DNA of 6,838 nucleotides from Verrucomicrobiia bacterium (GTDB lineage Bacteria > Verrucomicrobiota > Verrucomicrobiae > Limisphaerales > UBA11358): contig JASHZU010000358.1 of NCBI GenBank assembly GCA_030042375.1, positions 1-6,838 of the forward strand. The letters are read 5' to 3'. A program made the translations under genes and the position numbers. Below the pieces are notes generated by a model. That model was not told the DNA's origin, did no database searches, and worked only from the letters and a program-made list of their open reading frames with translations. Position 1 is the first letter of the stretch, and each line of letters opens with the position of its first letter. This document shows, piece after piece, positions 1 to 6,469 of this stretch.

Positions 1-2
1 TT

Positions 3-671
3 ATGTCGAAACAGGATAAAATAAAACCGTCGATGAATGTGACGGTTTCAATTATCGAGGACGACGTGCCCGCGCGGGAAATCCTCGCAGACTGGATTCG
101 CCGTTCGGATGGCTTTGACTGTGTCAGCGAGCATGACGACGCCGAAAGTGCGCTGGAAATGCTCCCACAAAAGAAACCGTCCGTAGTGCTGGTGGACATC
201 AACCTGCCCGGCATGAACGGGATCGAATGCATCCGCCGCATGAAAACCGTCTTGCCGCAGACCCAATTCGTGATCTTGACGGTTTATGAAGATGACAATC
301 ATATTTTCAAGGCGTTGTCAGCGGGCGCCAGCGGCTATTTACTGAAACAGACGCCGCGCCTTATGCTGCTGGCCGCGTTGAGGGACGTGCACGTGGGCGG
401 CTCGCCGATGAGCAGCAGCATCGCCCGCAAGGTTGTGCAATCGTTTCGCCATGAAGCCATGCCCGGTGTGGCCGAGCTTTCGCCGCGCGAACAGGAGGTC
501 CTCGAATTGCTGGCGCGGGGCTATCTTTACAAGGAAATCGCCGACTCGCTGGCCTTGAGCGTCCAAACGGTCAACACCTACATCCGGCGGATCTACGAAA
601 AACTTCACGTGCGCTCGCGTTCGCAGGCCGTCGCAGTCTATGCCAACCTGCCTCTAGCGGAGAAACGGTAA
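3..671 (+). CDS. NarL/FixJ-type response regulator (REC + LuxR HTH)
   Basis: Cytoplasmic two-component transcription regulator that would be phosphorylated by a sensor kinase and then bind promoter DNA. An N-terminal receiver domain (about residues 13-130) shows the acidic pair in IIEDD (E19-D21), the phosphoacceptor aspartate D65 in VLVDINLPGMNG, the switch threonine T93 in VILTVY and the conserved lysine K115 in GYLLKQ. A short linker leads to a LuxR/GerE helix-turn-helix (about 159-214): LSPREQEVLELLARG, then KEIADSLALSVQTVNTY and IRRIYEKLHVRSRSQAV. The 222-residue length is normal for the family. The first ATG is at base 3, too close to the window edge to see its ribosome site; a second in-frame ATG at 33 would remove ten weakly conserved residues. 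No kinase gene is visible. All key residues are present, so it should be functional; its target genes are unknown. Confidence 0.93.
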   Translation: MSKQDKIKPSMNVTVSIIEDDVPAREILADWIRRSDGFDCVSEHDDAESALEMLPQKKPSVVLVDINLPGMNGIECIRRMKTVLPQTQFVILTVYEDDNHIFKALSAGASGYLLKQTPRLMLLAALRDVHVGGSPMSSSIARKVVQSFRHEAMPGVAELSPREQEVLELLARGYLYKEIADSLALSVQTVNTYIRRIYEKLHVRSRSQAVAVYANLPLAEKR

Positions 672-1430
672 TCATTCCGCCGTTTGGATATTCAGTTTGG
701 CGAAAATCGGCTTCAATGCCGCCGTCCATTTTGCATAGCCCATGGCGTTGGGATGCAGCAAATCGGGAAATTCATCCTGCGGAGCATCGCCATTGGCATC
801 TGCAAAAATGGACCATGTATCGCACAGGTAGGTGTGGGAGCGCCATCGCACATCTTTTTTAATCAGCTTGTTAAGCTTTTCGATTTTATCGGGGGGACGG
901 TGTTTTTTTTCACTGCTGGGCATAACCTCGCAAACGATGACCGGCACGCGCGGATACTCGCGGTGGACGGCTTTTAAGATGGCTTTGATATTGTCGGCTA
1001 CATCGGACGGGTCGGCGCCGTTGCCGAGATCGTTCGTGCCAATGAGCAGCACGATGGCCCTGGGGTGCAGCAAAAGCACATCAGCATCGAGGCGGTAGAG
1101 AACACCGCGCGTGGTGTCTCCGCCAATGCCGCGATTGACGGTTTTTAGATTCGGAAAATCCTGTGCCAGTGAATTCCACCCTTGCGTGATTGAATCCCCC
1201 AGAAAGACAACGCCGTTATGGTCCTGGGTGGCGGTTTTGGCCCACTGGGCGTGGCGTTGCGCCCAAACCAGAGGCAGGAGGTTCCATGATGATGCCGGGC
1301 CTTTGCCCGGCAATAGCGCAGCATTAGTGGGATACTGTGAAACGTCCCCCTGGGCGAACAGGGCATGGTTGCCGATGAATGCCAATCCGATAGTTAAGGC
1401 AATCGCCCGAAGCGAAACAGGAATTTTCAT
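672..1430 (-). CDS. Secreted SGNH/GDSL-family hydrolase (PAF-acetylhydrolase-like esterase)
   Basis: Probable exported esterase of the SGNH superfamily, resembling platelet-activating-factor acetylhydrolase-like and carbohydrate-esterase members; deacylation of a glycan is plausible but the substrate is not shown. Counting from the ATG at 1430 (252 residues): a signal peptide, MKIPVSLRA, a hydrophobic core and likely cleavage after ALFA; block I GDSITQGW with nucleophile Ser80; block II NRGIGGDTT with oxyanion Gly103; block III GTNDL with Asn133; block V DLLHP with Asp223 and His226. All catalytic blocks are intact. The frame opens further upstream to an ATG at 1448 and a TTG at 1469. I prefer 1430 because it begins a textbook signal peptide, although no start has a clear Shine-Dalgarno site. 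Its stop (TGA, 672-674) abuts the stop of the convergent regulator gene with no intergenic base. Confidence 0.92.
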   Translation of the reverse strand: MKIPVSLRAIALTIGLAFIGNHALFAQGDVSQYPTNAALLPGKGPASSWNLLPLVWAQRHAQWAKTATQDHNGVVFLGDSITQGWNSLAQDFPNLKTVNRGIGGDTTRGVLYRLDADVLLLHPRAIVLLIGTNDLGNGADPSDVADNIKAILKAVHREYPRVPVIVCEVMPSSEKKHRPPDKIEKLNKLIKKDVRWRSHTYLCDTWSIFADANGDAPQDEFPDLLHPNAMGYAKWTAALKPIFAKLNIQTAE

Positions 1431-1461
1431 GCGCGCGAACTTATACATTAACCGGAAATTG

Positions 1462-1482
1462 ACGAGCAAAAGATTAGCTCGT
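1462..1482. repeat. Small inverted repeat in the esterase 5' region
   Basis: A perfect 6-bp inverted repeat (acgagc / gctcgt) with a 9-base AT-rich loop lies 30-50 bases upstream of the chosen esterase start. On the minus strand a TATAAC hexamer (plus positions 1482-1487) next to it could be a -10 box, but no good -35 is found at the right distance. It could be an operator or leader hairpin; the arms are short enough to be chance. Confidence 0.3.
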
Positions 1483-1515
1483 TATATGACATGAGCAGGA
1501 CAAGGAAATTTGAAG

Positions 1516-1538
1516 TGGTGCCCACGACAGGACTCGAA
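1516..1538 (-). other. 3'-terminal tRNA fragment; candidate attachment-site remnant
   Basis: Read on the minus strand, 23 bases match the 3' end of a bacterial tRNA gene: a T-loop TTCGAGT, the 3' half of a T stem (CCTGT), a seven-base acceptor 3' strand (CGTGGGC), then discriminator A and encoded CCA. The match stops at the T-loop. The preceding bases (GGCTA) do not pair with CCTGT, and no GCCCACG acceptor 5' strand, D arm or anticodon arm occurs within the 80 bases upstream. It is therefore not a tRNA gene. Tyrosine integrases of genomic islands typically duplicate this end of a tRNA, so an att scar is the natural reading. No integrase gene is in the window, and the partner tRNA cannot be identified from the acceptor alone. 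Confidence 0.5.
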
Positions 1539-1578
1539 TAGCCGGACTGTACGCACCTTGTTCTTTGTGCTTTATCCG

Positions 1579-1602
1579 TTCACTGGCAATTTCACTGGCA
1601 AT
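1579..1602. repeat. 12-bp tandem repeat, two copies
   Basis: Two perfect adjacent copies of ttcactggcaat lie 41 bases from the tRNA-like fragment. A related spaced pair, tgctggca at 1828-1835 and 1840-1847, also has a 12-base period. Arm-type repeats for integrase binding often lie beside an attachment core, but two copies are not enough to claim that role. Confidence 0.7.
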
Positions 1603-1752
1603 TTTTCATTCCTCCCACTTAACCTTTTGAAAATCCAACACTTAAAGTTGGTGGCTGGGGGCGGAATCGGCTGGGCGATTCCTGCCACAAACCACTCGAA
1701 ATCAAGCGTTTATTTCATCGCTGATGTTTTGAACATATATTACCTGCGTTTT

Positions 1753-1781
1753 CTGTCAAGCCGTTACCCAGGCGCTACAAT
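1753..1781 (+). promoter_or_regulatory. Possible sigma70-type promoter
   Basis: CTGTCA (4 of 6 matches to the -35 consensus), a 17-base spacer and TACAAT (5 of 6 matches to -10). The geometry is ideal, but no convincing gene follows downstream, so it may be fortuitous, drive a small RNA, or be a relic of a lost gene. Confidence 0.25.
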
Positions 1782-1982
1782 GGAGCTACTGTACGCTAAC
1801 TGGAACTAACACGTAAAAAGGGGTGTTTGCTGGCAATCCTGCTGGCACTTTTGGCCGCCGCGACCAATGCGCGTTGCGCCCTGCTTCACGCGCGTTCGTC
1901 GAGGACAGCACAGGGGCATTTAAACTTTAGTCGCTTCCGTCAGCGCATTCATGTGTGCCGTGCGTGCGAAACGAGTTTTCCA

Positions 1983-2282
1983 TTATATGTCGCCGGTCGG
2001 CGCGTCAATGTATTGCTCGCCCCTTTGCCCCCTATGGGAAAACGAAATCAGAAGGTAAGCATTGGGCTCGGCACGATGAATTGCCGCTTTGCTAACTGCC
2101 CACGCCATATTGACCGCTTCTGCGTGTGTGAATCGTTCTGATTTCCGCTGAGCACTATCTGTCTTGGCTGCAATCAACCAAAGCAAAACCCCCCGAAGAC
2201 CATTAAAAAAATGGCAGTTCGCGTCTGCGAAGCCGGACCATTCCTCGCCATGAAACTTCGCGCTTTCGGACATCCGCACCAT
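1983..2282 (-). CDS. Doubtful 99-residue hypothetical protein
   Basis: An ATG-started frame with a fair ribosome site: AAGGG five bases before the ATG at 2282 on the minus strand. The product is not recognised. Its middle part (HAEAVNMAWAVSKAAI) could form an amphipathic helix; there is no signal peptide and no family motif. It lies in the gene-poor stretch and overlaps an equally long plus-strand frame, so it may be spurious or the remains of a decayed gene. Listed only because its start context is better than that of other frames nearby. Confidence 0.2.
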   Translation of the reverse strand: MVRMSESAKFHGEEWSGFADANCHFFNGLRGVLLWLIAAKTDSAQRKSERFTHAEAVNMAWAVSKAAIHRAEPNAYLLISFSHRGQRGEQYIDAPTGDI

Positions 2283-2411
2283 CTGAACCCTTTTGAACCG
2301 TTAATGTGTTGAACTTAGAGATTACCGACGAAATTATGACGTGCGGTTCTCGGCCAGACCCTTCGGGTTGTTAACCAGGAAAGGTTCAAACCGGTCAGAA
2401 GGTAGAGCACT

Positions 2412-2435
2412 ATTGCCATTTTAAAAATGGACAAT
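2412..2435. repeat. Imperfect palindrome followed by a repeated 9-mer
   Basis: attgccatttt and aaaatgg-a-caat form an 11-bp near-palindrome with one bulged base. Its right arm contains atggacaat (2427-2435), which recurs exactly at 2448-2456, a 21-bp (two helical turn) spacing. A related palindrome, ccattaaaaaaatgg, lies at 2200-2214. This could be a transposon-end remnant or protein-binding sites; no transposase is nearby. Confidence 0.4.
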
Positions 2436-2482
2436 CCGCCGACCCTCATGGACAATTTTCCAAGCCCAAAACCAATTCCAGC

Positions 2483-2496
2483 ATTGCCCGGGCAAT
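2483..2496. repeat. 14-bp perfect palindrome
   Basis: attgcccgggcaat is its own reverse complement. It is followed by agcgc, and the block ttgcccgg-caatagcgc also occurs with one base fewer inside the esterase gene at 1303-1319. A 14-bp palindrome is expected less than once in a window this size, so the signal is marginal. Confidence 0.4.
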
Positions 2497-2698
2497 AGCG
2501 CCTTTAAGAAACACCCGCTTGCCAATGACGGCCGATTCCACAGCAAGCATGGCGGATTATTCTGAAAAATGTCACCGCCTTTTTTCGAACGTGTCCCGGT
2601 TTTTGGCGTCATTTCCATAAGTGTAATTTGCGAATCAAGTACCTGTAGAACCGCAATCGCATTAAGACATGTGTAAATATTATCACGAGATAAACTGT

Positions 2699-2727
2699 TT
2701 GACAAGCCCGTCTCCTGCGGCTATTTT
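2699..2727 (+). promoter_or_regulatory. Sigma70-type promoter for the broken gene at 2759
   Basis: A perfect TTGACA -35 box (2699-2704), a 17-base spacer and TATTTT (2722-2727; 4 of 6 matches). A start point near 2733-2735 would leave about 25 bases of leader before the ATG at 2759. Position and orientation fit the pseudogene directly downstream, and read-through might reach the GH2 gene. Confidence 0.45.
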
Positions 2728-2738
2728 TATTGCCGCAG
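2715..2738. promoter_or_regulatory. Inverted repeat framing the -10 box; possible operator
   Basis: Perfect 7-bp arms, ctgcggc (2715-2721) and gccgcag (2732-2738), enclose a 10-base AT-rich centre that contains the putative -10 hexamer. The arrangement suits a repressor operator. It is unlikely to be a terminator, because no T-run follows the right arm. Confidence 0.35.
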
Positions 2739-2758
2739 ACAGGATTTTAAAGCGCGCG

Positions 2759-3173
2759 ATGGCTGGAAATAAAATGTGCATGATACAAATTAAAATTAAA
2801 CCAGGAAAGAAACATGCGAGCTGGATCATAGCCGCGCCGGCAACAGCCTTTATTGGGCAGGGTGCGGCAAATCCGCTCCGGAACAGCAGAAAAGTTTTCA
2901 AACCAGCCGCGCCTGAAACCAAATCGCTCTGGGACCAGACTCGGGAAGCAGATCAGGCCAATCATTATGCTACAGCCATTACAGGATATAGGATATAAGC
3001 AATTGTTGCAGCAACAGAATCAAATATCTGCGGCGCAGTTCAGAGCGTTGCAGCAGGCAGCCTGGCAATTTTACGTGAGTTTGCGTGATGCCGCGCACAA
3101 AGGCGACACTGCGGCACGACAGGCACTTGCCTCATTGAAAGGGAATACGAGCGGATTGGCACTGCCGCCCTGA
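2759..3173 (+). pseudogene. Small alpha-helical (TPR-like) protein gene, frameshifted by a 7-bp duplication
   Basis: The frame from ATG 2759 (alternatives 2774 and 2780) runs through a possible N-terminal export segment (KKHASWIIAAPATAF) and ends ...ATAITGYRI-stop at 2998. A second frame then carries ...GYKQLLQQQNQISAAQF and an Ala/Gln-rich helical tail to the stop at 3171-3173. At the junction ggatata is duplicated (2984-2990 and 2991-2997). Removing one copy gives one continuous protein of about 135 residues reading ITGYKQLLQQ. The restored segment looks like helix-turn-helix repeats of the kind seen in small Verrucomicrobia hypothetical proteins (recalled, not searched). It has its own promoter and lies 109 bases upstream of the GH2 start in the same direction. 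It is either a recent pseudogene, a slippage-switched gene or a sequence error; programmed frameshifting is unlikely at this site. Confidence 0.65.
2984..2997 (+). repeat. 7-bp tandem duplication causing a frameshift
   Basis: Two perfect adjacent copies of ggatata. The repeat length is not a multiple of three, so it moves the upstream frame into a stop at 2996-2998; one copy would keep both halves of the protein in phase. Confidence 0.85.
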
Positions 3174-3282
3174 ACTTTTCAAAGAAGAAGCAAAATGGAA
3201 CTGGCTGTATTTAAGCTCCCGTTTGAATCCCTCACAAGATTATAAATTTTTAGATATAAATCGGCCCAAGAGAATTCAAAGC

Positions 3283-6200
3283 ATGAATCAACTTAATATT
3301 ATTACATCATCTTCAATTACTACGTTGTCGGCGCAGAATGTTTGTCGGCGATTTCGTGACTTAAAAGCGATTTGGGGTATGGCCATATGGCTGGTTTTGA
3401 TAATTGGATGGGCTGGCCAGGCCCAGGCGCAAGAGGCCCAATCGTTGGCCGGAGAATGGAACTTTCGTCTTGACGCTCAAAAGGCTGGAGACAGCGAGAA
3501 ATGGTATGACGCGCCTCTGGCTGGTGGCGCAAAAATTAAACTGCCTGGCACGATGGATGACGCCGGCCTTGGTCCAAAAAACACCGCTTCGCCAACATTG
3601 GCCGGCCCCTATCGATTGTACGACTACGCCGGACCGGCTTGGTATCAGCGCGAGATTGAGATTCCCCCGAATTGGGCAGGAAAGCGTGTTACTCTATTTC
3701 TGGAACGCTGCCGATGGGTGACGCAGGTCTGGCTGGACGGCAAGTACTTCGGCACACAGGATAGTTTGATTGCGCCTCACGTTTATGATTTTGGGACAAA
3801 CCTTACGCCGGGTAAACACCGTCTTACCATCTGTGTGGACAATACCGTAAAGCTGAATCTCGGTGGATTCGTGTCCGTATTGTTCGGCGGCACGCCAGAC
3901 AACATGAACGGCATTATCGGTCGTATTGAGTTAAAGGCCACGCCGCCGGTGTGGATTGATGATGTGGAGGTCTATCCTGATGTGGACAAGAAATTGGCAC
4001 ATGTGATGGTAAAGATTGGCAATGCGACAGGTCAGGCTGGTCAGGGAATATTGACGGTCGGAACAAAAACGACGGAAGCAACATGGGATGGCAATGGGGG
4101 ACAAACTGAAGTGGATGTGGACATGAACGGGGCAAAACTGTGGGACGAATTTTCGCCAAACCTTCAGAAGTTTACGGTGAAATTAGGCGAAGACAGCCGG
4201 ACGGTCACCTTTGGGATGAGGAAACTGGCGACGAAGGGGACGCAGTTTACGATGAACGGGCGTCCATTATTTCTGCGCGGGACTGTGGAAAGCTCTACAT
4301 GGCCGTTGACGGGATATCCGCCGACGGATGTGGCAGCATGGCAGAGAATCTACCGGATTATGAAGTCATATGGATTGAATTATATCCGGTTTCATTCGTG
4401 GTGTCCACCGGAGGCGGCGTTCACAGCGGCAGATGAAGAAGGGATTATGATTCAGGTTGAAGGTCCACAGGCGGACAATGATGCTGGGGTTGAACCAGCA
4501 CGTGACGCATTCGTTGAAGCGGAGTTAAAACGAATGGTGGACATGTATGGAAATCATCCATCGTTTTGTACAATGACGATCGGAAATGAATATGGCGGCC
4601 CGGACAAGCTATTGACGGGCTGGGTGAATATGCTGATTCAACGTGACCCAAGGCATCTTTATTCGTCAGCATCAGCTGCACAAAAAACCACCAATCGTCA
4701 GTTCACCGAAACACCCACCGGGCTAGGTATCAATGGCCCCGGCACTGTGCACGATGTGCAGGCTGCCATTGATCAAGACGATCAGCGTCCGTCGGTGGGA
4801 CACGAAGTCGGCCAATGGATGTTCTTCCCGGACTTCAATGAAATGAAGAAATGGACGGGGGTAATGCGATTGAAAAATTACGAGATAATACGCGACGATA
4901 TGGAGAAAAAACACCTGCTTTACCTGGTACCGCAATTTATGCCGGCCTGCGGGATGCAGGCGGTATTGCTATACAAAGAGGAGATTGAAAACCTTTTGCG
5001 CACGCCAGGTTATGGTGGTTTTTCACTTCTTTCTTTGGAAGATTATCCGACCCAGGGCACGGCGCTGGTGGGGCCGCTAAACGCATTTTGGGACTCGAAA
5101 GGTTTCATTACACCAGAAGCCTGGCGGGAGTTTTGTGGACCAACGGTGCCTTTGTTGCGGATGCCCAAGCGGACCTATACCACGGGCGAGACCTTCAACG
5201 CGACAGTAGACATTTCCCATTTCGGGCCCACCGACCTTGTGAATGTCCAGCCAACCTGGACGATCAAAGATCAAAAGGGCCGGAAGGTGGCGTCTGGTAA
5301 ATTGGCGACGTTGACCGTGCCGACGGGTAAACTAACAACGCTAGGTTCATTCACCGCGTCGCTGGCAAAGGCAGATGCGCCGTGCAAGCTGACGGTGACA
5401 GTTTCAGTGGGCAGGTTCTCCAACAACTGGGACATCTGGGTTTATCCATCCCAAAAGGCGATAGCACCGCCCGGTGTGGTCATCAGCCATGATTGGGATG
5501 AATCAACAAAGACCGCTTTGGCGGACGGAAAAACGGTTGTGCTATTCCCGAAAAAAACCAATCGCGAGATGAGCCTGCCAGGACAGTTTCTGCCGGTGTT
5601 TTGGAGCCCGGTCTGGTTTCCATCGCAAAACCCAAATGCCAACGGGATTCTTTGCGATCCAAAGAATCCGATTTTCGCACAATTTCCGACGGAGTTTTAC
5701 AGCGACTGGCAGTGGTGGAATTTGCTGAACAACTCGCGGACACTGATGTTGGACAACCTGCCGGCGGGATTTCAGCCCATTGTGCGTGTGGTTGACAATT
5801 TTGCCCGCAACCACAGCCTCGGCAACCTGTTTGAGGCACAGGTTGGCAAAGGCAAACTACTGGTTTGCACAATGGATTTGCCGGACATTGCAGGGCAGTA
5901 TCCAGAGGCCAACCAATTACTCAGGAGCATTTATACTTATGTGGCATCACCGGCGTTTCAACCTGCGCAAAAGCTCGACGACAAGATGCTGGATGAGTTG
6001 TTTATTTCCAAACCGACCACCCTTGAACGGTTACACGCGACAATTCATGCCGATAGCGAGGAGCCTGGAAACGAAGCGGCCTTGGCCGTGGACGGCGATC
6101 CTCTCTCCTTCTGGCACAGTCGGTGGGAACCCACCGCAACGCCAATGCCGCATCAACTGGAGATTGACTTTCCTAACGACGTTACCTTGATGGGAATCAC

Positions 6201-6423
6201 CTATCTGCCCCGGCAGGACATGGCAAACGGTCGCATAGCTGACTATGAGGTCTACGCTGGCGACAAGCGGATTGCCACTGGAAAATGGCCAAATACCAGC
6301 GAACTCCAAACGTTGCGATTCAGCCAGCCAGTTACGACTCGCACTTTGCGCCTGGTCATTAAGTCTGAAGTCAATGGCAATCCATTCGCCAGTGTTGCCG
6401 AATTGAATGTATTGACCAAATAA
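3283..6423 (+). CDS. Exported GH2-type glycoside hydrolase with discoidin/CBM32-like C-terminus
   Basis: Large secreted or periplasmic retaining glycosidase of the beta-galactosidase superfamily; the exact sugar is unknown. Numbering from ATG 3283 (1046 residues): positively charged leader (RRFRDLK), hydrophobic core AIWLVLIIGWAG and cleavage after AQA (49); jelly-roll sugar-binding domain about 54-222 (AWYQREIEIP); Ig-like domain about 225-315; TIM barrel about 316-620 with RFHSW (369-373), HPS (425-427), acid/base Glu436 in GNEYGG and probable nucleophile Glu508 in GHEVGQW. The 72-residue spacing resembles the 76 of E. coli LacZ. The barrel ends with LEDYPTQGTALVG. Then come a second Ig-like domain (about 630-722), an amidotransferase/flavodoxin-like region (about 725-890) and a discoidin-like domain (about 915-1043; AVDGDPLSFWHS). 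The frame opens upstream to TTG 3223, but ATG 3283 is better placed. The leader is AT-rich, with only a weak AAGAGA ribosome site. Confidence 0.94.
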   Translation: MNQLNIITSSSITTLSAQNVCRRFRDLKAIWGMAIWLVLIIGWAGQAQAQEAQSLAGEWNFRLDAQKAGDSEKWYDAPLAGGAKIKLPGTMDDAGLGPKNTASPTLAGPYRLYDYAGPAWYQREIEIPPNWAGKRVTLFLERCRWVTQVWLDGKYFGTQDSLIAPHVYDFGTNLTPGKHRLTICVDNTVKLNLGGFVSVLFGGTPDNMNGIIGRIELKATPPVWIDDVEVYPDVDKKLAHVMVKIGNATGQAGQGILTVGTKTTEATWDGNGGQTEVDVDMNGAKLWDEFSPNLQKFTVKLGEDSRTVTFGMRKLATKGTQFTMNGRPLFLRGTVESSTWPLTGYPPTDVAAWQRIYRIMKSYGLNYIRFHSWCPPEAAFTAADEEGIMIQVEGPQADNDAGVEPARDAFVEAELKRMVDMYGNHPSFCTMTIGNEYGGPDKLLTGWVNMLIQRDPRHLYSSASAAQKTTNRQFTETPTGLGINGPGTVHDVQAAIDQDDQRPSVGHEVGQWMFFPDFNEMKKWTGVMRLKNYEIIRDDMEKKHLLYLVPQFMPACGMQAVLLYKEEIENLLRTPGYGGFSLLSLEDYPTQGTALVGPLNAFWDSKGFITPEAWREFCGPTVPLLRMPKRTYTTGETFNATVDISHFGPTDLVNVQPTWTIKDQKGRKVASGKLATLTVPTGKLTTLGSFTASLAKADAPCKLTVTVSVGRFSNNWDIWVYPSQKAIAPPGVVISHDWDESTKTALADGKTVVLFPKKTNREMSLPGQFLPVFWSPVWFPSQNPNANGILCDPKNPIFAQFPTEFYSDWQWWNLLNNSRTLMLDNLPAGFQPIVRVVDNFARNHSLGNLFEAQVGKGKLLVCTMDLPDIAGQYPEANQLLRSIYTYVASPAFQPAQKLDDKMLDELFISKPTTLERLHATIHADSEEPGNEAALAVDGDPLSFWHSRWEPTATPMPHQLEIDFPNDVTLMGITYLPRQDMANGRIADYEVYAGDKRIATGKWPNTSELQTLRFSQPVTTRTLRLVIKSEVNGNPFASVAELNVLTK

Positions 6424-6469
6424 ACAAGCAATGGAAAACGCAGCTGTGGCAGTGTCTTGGACAAGTGCT

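Larger units (their letters stand above)
1539..2698. other. Gene-poor stretch with short repeats, no supported gene
   Basis: About 1.2 kb separates the tRNA-like fragment from the promoter of the broken gene at 2759. Open frames here are short, start mostly at TTG, lack conserved motifs and overlap on both strands. The stretch holds a 12-bp tandem repeat, a possible promoter, one 99-codon minus-strand frame with a fair ribosome site, and palindromes near 2412-2496. Composition is AT-richer than the regulator and esterase genes. It reads as a decayed or acquired intergenic zone rather than an ordinary promoter gap. Confidence 0.6.

Noticed and set aside
1510..1809. Plus-strand 99-codon frame beginning MKWCPRQDSN
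   Set aside because: The N-terminus is the translated complement of the tRNA 3' end, a classic false-ORF signature, and the rest crosses the 12-bp tandem repeat without any motif.
1827..2141. Plus-strand frame with a hydrophobic, signal-like N-terminus (LLAILLALLAAA)
   Set aside because: TTG start, no ribosome site, Cys/Arg-rich tail without motifs, and an overlapping better-started minus-strand frame; probably chance from a GC-rich repeat.
2044..2145. 10-bp inverted repeat gaaatcagaa / ttctgatttc, 82 bases apart
   Set aside because: A 10-bp match at this separation is expected by chance in a window of this size and nothing else supports it.
2339..2350. acgtgcggttct, like the 3' strand of group II intron domain V
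   Set aside because: The matching 5' strand with the catalytic AGC triad and the GAAA loop in the right place are missing, and no reverse-transcriptase remnant precedes it.
2393..2435. ggtagagcac followed by a hairpin, like a tRNA D arm plus anticodon arm
   Set aside because: No acceptor stem, no T arm at the right distance, and the hairpin loop is one base rather than seven; not a tRNA.
2421..2705. Minus-strand 94-codon frame
   Set aside because: No motifs, no clear ribosome site, and it spans palindromes and the promoter of the plus-strand gene.
5483..5872. Long minus-strand frames inside the GH2 gene
   Set aside because: Antisense shadows of a strongly supported coding region; their compositions are Cys/Arg/Pro-rich with no domains.
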